A stretch of 64,000 bases of DNA from Patiria pectinifera. Lineage: Eukaryota; Echinodermata; Asteroidea; Valvatida; Asterinidae. The notes under the pieces were generated by a model that made no database searches, had not been told where the DNA came from, and saw nothing but the letters and a program-made list of their open reading frames with translations. Position numbers and translations under genes: made by a program. The DNA lies in assembly GCA_029964075.1 (NCBI GenBank), contig CM057129.1, forward strand, positions 27,395,430 to 27,459,429, given 5' to 3'. Positions 58,708 to 64,000 of the stretch are shown here, in pieces. The first letter of the stretch is position 1; each line of letters begins with the position of its first letter.

Positions 58708-60302
58708 ATGGCATCGGTCGTGCTATCCACCCTACCCCCGATCTCGAACGAGACAGACCCAACTCCGCCGCTACTCGTCGTCGACCCGTCTTACGGCCAG
58801 CCTTTCCAGAAGGCCATCGGCGTCTTCACATTTGTGGTAATCGCAGTGGGTCTCGTGGGCAACTCGGCCGTTATCTACATCGTGGTGCGCTACCGTGACA
58901 TGCACACGACGACCAACTTCTCCTTCGCCAACCTGGCGCTGACTGACATCCTCCTGTTGGTCTTTCAAGCCTTGTCCGTCACCCTGGACATCTTTGGCTA
59001 CGGTGTGTCGGTGAGCCTCAACTGCTGGCCCACGTTCTACCTTCGACACGTATGTATTGGGGCCGTACTACACAATTTACATGCACCGTGTTTCAACCAA
59101 TTTACTATAAGAAAAGACAGGCAAAATTGAATTACTTGGACTGTTCGGAGGATTTGTCATGAAGCATTTGAAAATGTACTTTGATCTTCCTAAGCTTCTT
59201 TAGCTCGCAAACCACTTTTGTTGTGATTACGGGAGACGTATAAACTAATATGAAGTTACCACTTACCGTTTGAGTCCTTAATACATCAGCAGTGGTACAA
59301 CTCTTTTCAATTTTATTATAGATAAAAGCTTTCATTGCCCTGACACTTTCATCCGATGACAGGTTATTGGTGAGGTGACGGGTCTTACGTTGGCGATGAT
59401 GTCATACGACCGATGGAGATTGGTTGCGTATCCGCTGGAGGCCGTCAAACACACCGAAAGACGCAAACGGGTCTTTCTGTTCGGTATAGTCATTCTGTGG
59501 GCTGGTAAGTGACATATCAGGCAACGGCCAAAGAAACAAAGATTAAGGACATCTTTCTAGTGATTTAGTATTCACGGTTACTATTTTGAAGGTCTTGATC
59601 TGTAGTTCGTTTCCTGCTTTTGTTTTGCTCTCAGTGTCATTTGCGATGTATGTTCCGGTCATCTTCTACTCGGTCAAAGTATCCTTTTATGTTGTCTTTT
59701 GCACCATTTGGTTTCCTTGGGAATACGGCCAGAAGGTTTTCCAGACCTACACCGCCATCACAATGTACATCGTTCCGCTGATGTTCATCTTAGTGTGCTA
59801 CCTGAAGATCTGGCTGAAGCTTCGACAGAAGACACCAGGTTCCGCTACAGCGTCGGGTACCAGCACGGCCAGAAGCTCGCAACGCATGCGCCGAACTCTC
59901 CGTTTAATCATGGTTGTGATCGCGGCCTTTGCGCTGTCGTGGCTAGCGCATCGTGCGCTCCTGATGTGGGTGGTGTGGGACCCCAATTTATATGGCCACA
60001 GTCCCGTTTTCCTAATCGGCTCGGGCATAGGCAATTTGATCGTCTACCTGAACAGTGTGGTCAACCCTTTCATTTACCCATTTGCCGGTACCGGTTTCAG
60101 AAAACACCTTCCGGCATACTTATGCGGAACGCTTGCGCGCGACCAGACGGTTTCGTCACGAACCACGCCAAAAAGAAGTGGCGATAACGCGCAGATCAAC
60201 GCGTTTACCGCGATGGCCCCTTCTCCGTGTCAGCACACGAGCGTGGAGAGTCTGAGCGTCGTCTGCCAGACTTCACCTCCGCCGCCGCATGCATCGAAAT
60301 GA
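58708..60302 (+). CDS. G4: neuropeptide-type GPCR, 3 exons, near-duplicate of G2
   Basis: Exons 58708-59049, 59363-59504 and 59635-60302 encode 383 aa with splice sites and phases as in G1. It has all 7TM motifs but, like G2, reads FALSWLA in TM6 (proline lost) and KVSFYVVFC in loop 2. It differs from G2 at three residues seen (HTERR, FQTYT, FILVC). The region from about 7924 to 12965 and its G4 counterpart are collinear without net gaps, so G2 and G4 come from a recent duplication or conversion. The frame is fully open. Confidence 0.86.
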
Positions 60303-61155
60303 GCCAATTTGAATAGATTTGGCTTCCTTTAAATAAGGCATACAGAATTATTGCTTTTCATGCATTTTATTCGTTAATAATAGCACCACTCACAATGCAA
60401 AGAAGAATGTTAAAAACATAAGCTATTGAAGTTTCAGCTCAGTGGACATTTCACTTTTCGATCAAACTTTTGATCACGAAACACGATTTCGTCCATTTGA
60501 GCACAAATAGGCCTATGTACAGAACTCTTTTATTTCCAAAAATCAATCAATTGGCTAGACGTTTGAATTCACCCACAACAATTCCTCGTTTCTAAATGAA
60601 ATATAGCCAGAAGGAATAATTTCACAAGGTGTTTAGTACCAGTACCATCTTTAATCTCAGTTTTCGGGGTGGTAGTTCTGTATATAGCTTACTTTTGAGA
60701 CAGGCATAAATTGAGATCAATTATCATGTGTGCCTTTATACAGCTTCGCTGAACGTCTTTTCGGACATGTCGTTATACATCGCACATAGCTGACGGCAAA
60801 AACTACTTTCAAAATCAATTCTATTATGGTCTAGCCAACTTTTGATTCATTTACTAACGTGGATGCGCAAAGTTTTGCTCAAATGTGTTAATAATTTTAC
60901 AGTGTGTTGTATGTTAGATAGAGTTAACAAAATATATTTGTGACATGACTTCAATTAGTGAAGGTTAAAAGTAATTTCTATTTCTGCACCAGAACTAATA
61001 AGGGTTTGCAGCAATTTTTTGTCTTCTAATGTTCTAATGTCCCAAAAGAAAAGGATCAAAGTGGTCTATGTTTTGGTAGTTGGTGAAAATGATCGTTTTG
61101 TGTAAGTCTTCTAGATATCGTGTAAGTCTTCTAGAAAAATAGATGTATTTAAAGT
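60303..61155 (+). other. G4 downstream 3'-UTR-like block
   Basis: This is homologous to 2030-3053 and 12443-13262. It follows unit 2 to about 60826 and then diverges by small indels. Confidence 0.45.
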
Positions 61156-64000
61156 ATATTTGAAAAAAAGGGACAAGTATTCGTAAATTCTGTTTTATGT
61201 TTGCAACAAACATTAAATGCGAAAGAACCAGTATAATTTTGTATACAATTACGTATTTATTTATTCCTATTTATTAATTGTTTGTTTGTTTTTTCGATCG
61301 AAAACTGTATATTCAAGTACCCTCATATTTAGACGTTTTTTGCAAAGTTCGAGGAATTGTGTCGCATCTCGCTAGTGCTACATGTTGTAGTGGCTTAAAT
61401 TTATTTATTGGTAGAGTTACCATGTATAGACGAGGCTTCGCCCCGCCCGATTGAGGGGTGGGGGGTCGGGGTTGAGGGGCCTGTCGCCCGCCAGATTTGT
61501 GTGCGTTGTTTGCCTCACTTTGATTTTCAAGATGGCGTACACTGAGAAGGTCTATTGTCCCTCTTTTGTAGGCACTCTAACTTTTTAGGATGACCCCCCA
61601 TATGTTTGGTTCACGATCGTCAGTTGTGGACCTACATACACATACACACACCCTTTCTTCGTTAAAGTATAGCGAGGATGAGATAAATGTAAATTCAAGT
61701 TGCGATTCATCGATATTTTAAATGAATTGATAGTGAATTGACCGGATATTATTTCCGCTATACAGTATTTTGTACCATCTACTTCATCAGAGCGTGTCTT
61801 TGTTAGTTGTTTCAAATAACAGTTGGTAGAGCACCGGAACGGTAATCCGAAGGTCGCAGGTTGAAACTCCGCTCCACTCAATTTCTTTGTTCAACCATAA
61901 AATAATTATAATACACTTAGTCAGTTTCCCTGTGCGGTTTCTTTACAGATTTGTAATTAAAAGCCGTATCCTCTCAGAATGATCCCCGTTTACTATTTCC
62001 CGGGTTTCCAACATTGCTAATGGGCAATTCCACGGTAACGTAAATAATAATACCCAAGAAACTATTGAGATAAAGATAGGTGCCTGCAAAATTAATGATA
62101 ATAAATGAAAAACGAAAACAATCCCAACAAAACCGTAATTCACGAACACAGGATTACCACAGAAATAGGCCCATCACCTCAATCCTTAAAAGTTAAAATA
62201 CACGGTATTTGAACACTGGAGTATATTGGTTACATGTTCACCGAAAACTTTTAATAATAATAGGTTCAGTGGTTTACCTAAAGGGTTGGGGGCCGACCAT
62301 GCAGCCTACATTTAAGTTAAAAACATCTACCGGTAGACCTGATGGCATCAGAATCATTATACTTTTTAAAAATGTCCATTTTTAGGTGTTGCTTTTAATT
62401 GAGCTCCAACTTCAATGTTTGAAATCAAATTAGAGTAGTAATAATAATTAACTTATAAACATCCAAACTGAGGTTGTTAACTTTGGCATAATTTGTCAAA
62501 AAATGCACCTCACATGTCTTACACATGTAAATTGTATGAAAGTGCCCAATAGTACTTTCTGCCGTCTCATTTTTGACAATTTGCTTCTAGAATGGCTTCA
62601 CAGAAATTGTATCTTTCCATATATTGTCCATGAATGGTGATGGCAGCAACCTTATGATTTCATTTTCTGCAAACACTCCTGTAGGAGTACCCGGTACATT
62701 GACACACATGTACCGTGTATGTGCATGTACATTGTACATGTTGTACATGCCTGTGCCAACCTTTGTAAGGAACACCTTGCCCTGCTTATCCCGCTTTTGT
62801 GAAGGTGGGTTACATAAATGTCCTTTTAATGCTCATTATACATAAATGTATTTACAGTGATTTCATTTTTCAAACATGAGCACAAATGTTGTAACATTTG
62901 ATGAAAATAACATTTGTCCTTCCGTTACCGTCCTTCCGTTACCAATTTGGTAACGGAAGGACGTGATTTAAGTGCATGCAGCAGCCACCGGGCATGATGA
63001 TCCAGCAGTGTTTTAATTACAATCGTTCAATAATTTGAACCTTACCGACTTGATATAAGCAAGCATTACAGAACTATTGTTTAGGCGTGGGAGCCTTTCC
63101 GTTAGGCCTATTTGAGTAAGCAATTTCATTAATACAGAATTAAATACATGTAACCATGATATATAACACTCGTCTTTACAGCTGTTAAGGATTTTTCTGA
63201 ATATTCATACCACTTTTTATATTACATTTAAAGTTGGTATATGTGCTTTTCCAAAAATTCGCTGCTCTTTTCCGAACGAAATGTAAAGGAATATAATGTC
63301 CTGTAACAAATAAATTTGCTTGTCTATTTTTGCAGGCCTTTATACAGGTTTAAAAAGTGGTTTTAAATGGCGCGCTCCAGTTCAGAAATTGCGCACACTA
63401 TAATTCAGAACGTATTCGGAGCGTCCCGCTCTTAATTCAAAAATTGAGCTTTACTGATTATTTGTCGTGGGCCAATTTTTTTCGTGTGATTTCTCATTGG
63501 AAAGCTAATAACTAATGTTAACGCTAAAGAATTATCAAGCCAATTGTGAGAAAAGTGTGTTTTGCCTAATTCATTTTGCAATTTTATTTTGACGAAGATT
63601 GAAATGAACAAACTTTGATATTAGTTGAGCAAGGAATATCCGTTTTTTTGTTAAATCTGGTTTAGGCCTAAACTGATGTTCACATTAAGAAATCAAGAAA
63701 GACAATGATCATCATCAGTAAATAGAAAGGATAGTTCGATTATTTAATCGTTATATAACCACGAAACGTGTTTGTTAAAGTTTGTTACATTATGTATGGT
63801 ATTTAATATTCTCAAGTTGCGACCTTTTTGCAATTAACTTTATGAGACCCATATTCACAGGCCATTCTAGACTAAATAAATGTGTCAGTGTTTAAAATAT
63901 TGATGTTCACATAGATTCTTAATTGATACATGCAGAAAATGGAATAAATTGTGGTTAAAGAAATACAGGTAGAAGACGCTCGTTCATCGTTTGTGTCCAC
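61156..64000. other. Unit 4 spacer, cut by the window end
   Basis: This is collinear with the unit 2 and 3 spacers. It contains a tRNA-like remnant at 61811-61875, the perfect 17-bp hairpin at 62929-62963 and a foldback-arm fragment at 63121-63310. It ends about 1.5 kb before the expected GAGTC arrays. No gene. Confidence 0.5.

Overview
The window is eukaryotic, AT-rich and intron-containing. The only genes I can support are four tandem copies (G1-G4, all + strand) of one three-exon rhodopsin-class GPCR. The predicted protein is about 383 aa and resembles neuropeptide receptors of the kisspeptin/galanin/allatostatin-A kind (DRW in place of DRY, 'YPLEA' after TM3, NPFIY in TM7). The receptor type, the abundance of AGGCCTA and TACATGTACA words, and the mix of transposons suggest a marine deuterostome invertebrate such as an echinoderm, hemichordate or amphioxus. 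I cannot name the species.

Layout: G1 433-2029, G2 10848-12442, G3 33503-46863 and G4 58708-60302. The basic repeat unit is about 10.4-10.9 kb once insertions are subtracted. Each unit runs: receptor gene, 3'-UTR-like block, spacer with a tRNA-like remnant and a hairpin, GAGTC minisatellite pair, more spacer, a dispersed 'TTTGCGGTAACACC' repeat, an orphan second copy of the receptor 3'-UTR block, a GGGCGAC minisatellite, a TATA box with a possible 5' non-coding exon, then the next gene. G1's own upstream end lies outside the window, and the unit after G4 is cut at 64000.

Because the units are close copies, each later insertion can be defined against an empty site in another copy. Unit 2 holds a 373-bp TTAA-flanked MITE (18330-18702). 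It also holds an LTR retrotransposon (20763 to about 29987), which itself carries a 4.8-kb foldback element, FB-A (21416-26203). A 2.24-kb hAT-type element (30595-32835, 8-bp target duplication) sits between the putative promoter of G3 and its coding exons. Intron 1 of G3 contains about 12 kb of foreign DNA (about 34090-46034). That insert includes FB-B, a reverse-oriented relative of FB-A with longer inverted arms, split by another terminal-inverted-repeat element (39282-42262). Downstream of G3 a 2.38-kb element (53015-55391) has arms built from repeats of a CCGATAATGTATCA-like motif and a 7-bp target duplication.

G1, G2 and G4 each have an intact 7TM reading frame. G3 keeps the 7TM core but loses its cytoplasmic tail to an early stop and has a 12.3-kb first intron. 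The copies are nearly identical except for a sharp variable patch in extracellular loop 2 and changes at the top of TM6, where G2 and G4 lack the otherwise conserved proline. No rRNA, functional tRNA, CRISPR array or autonomous transposase gene was found.
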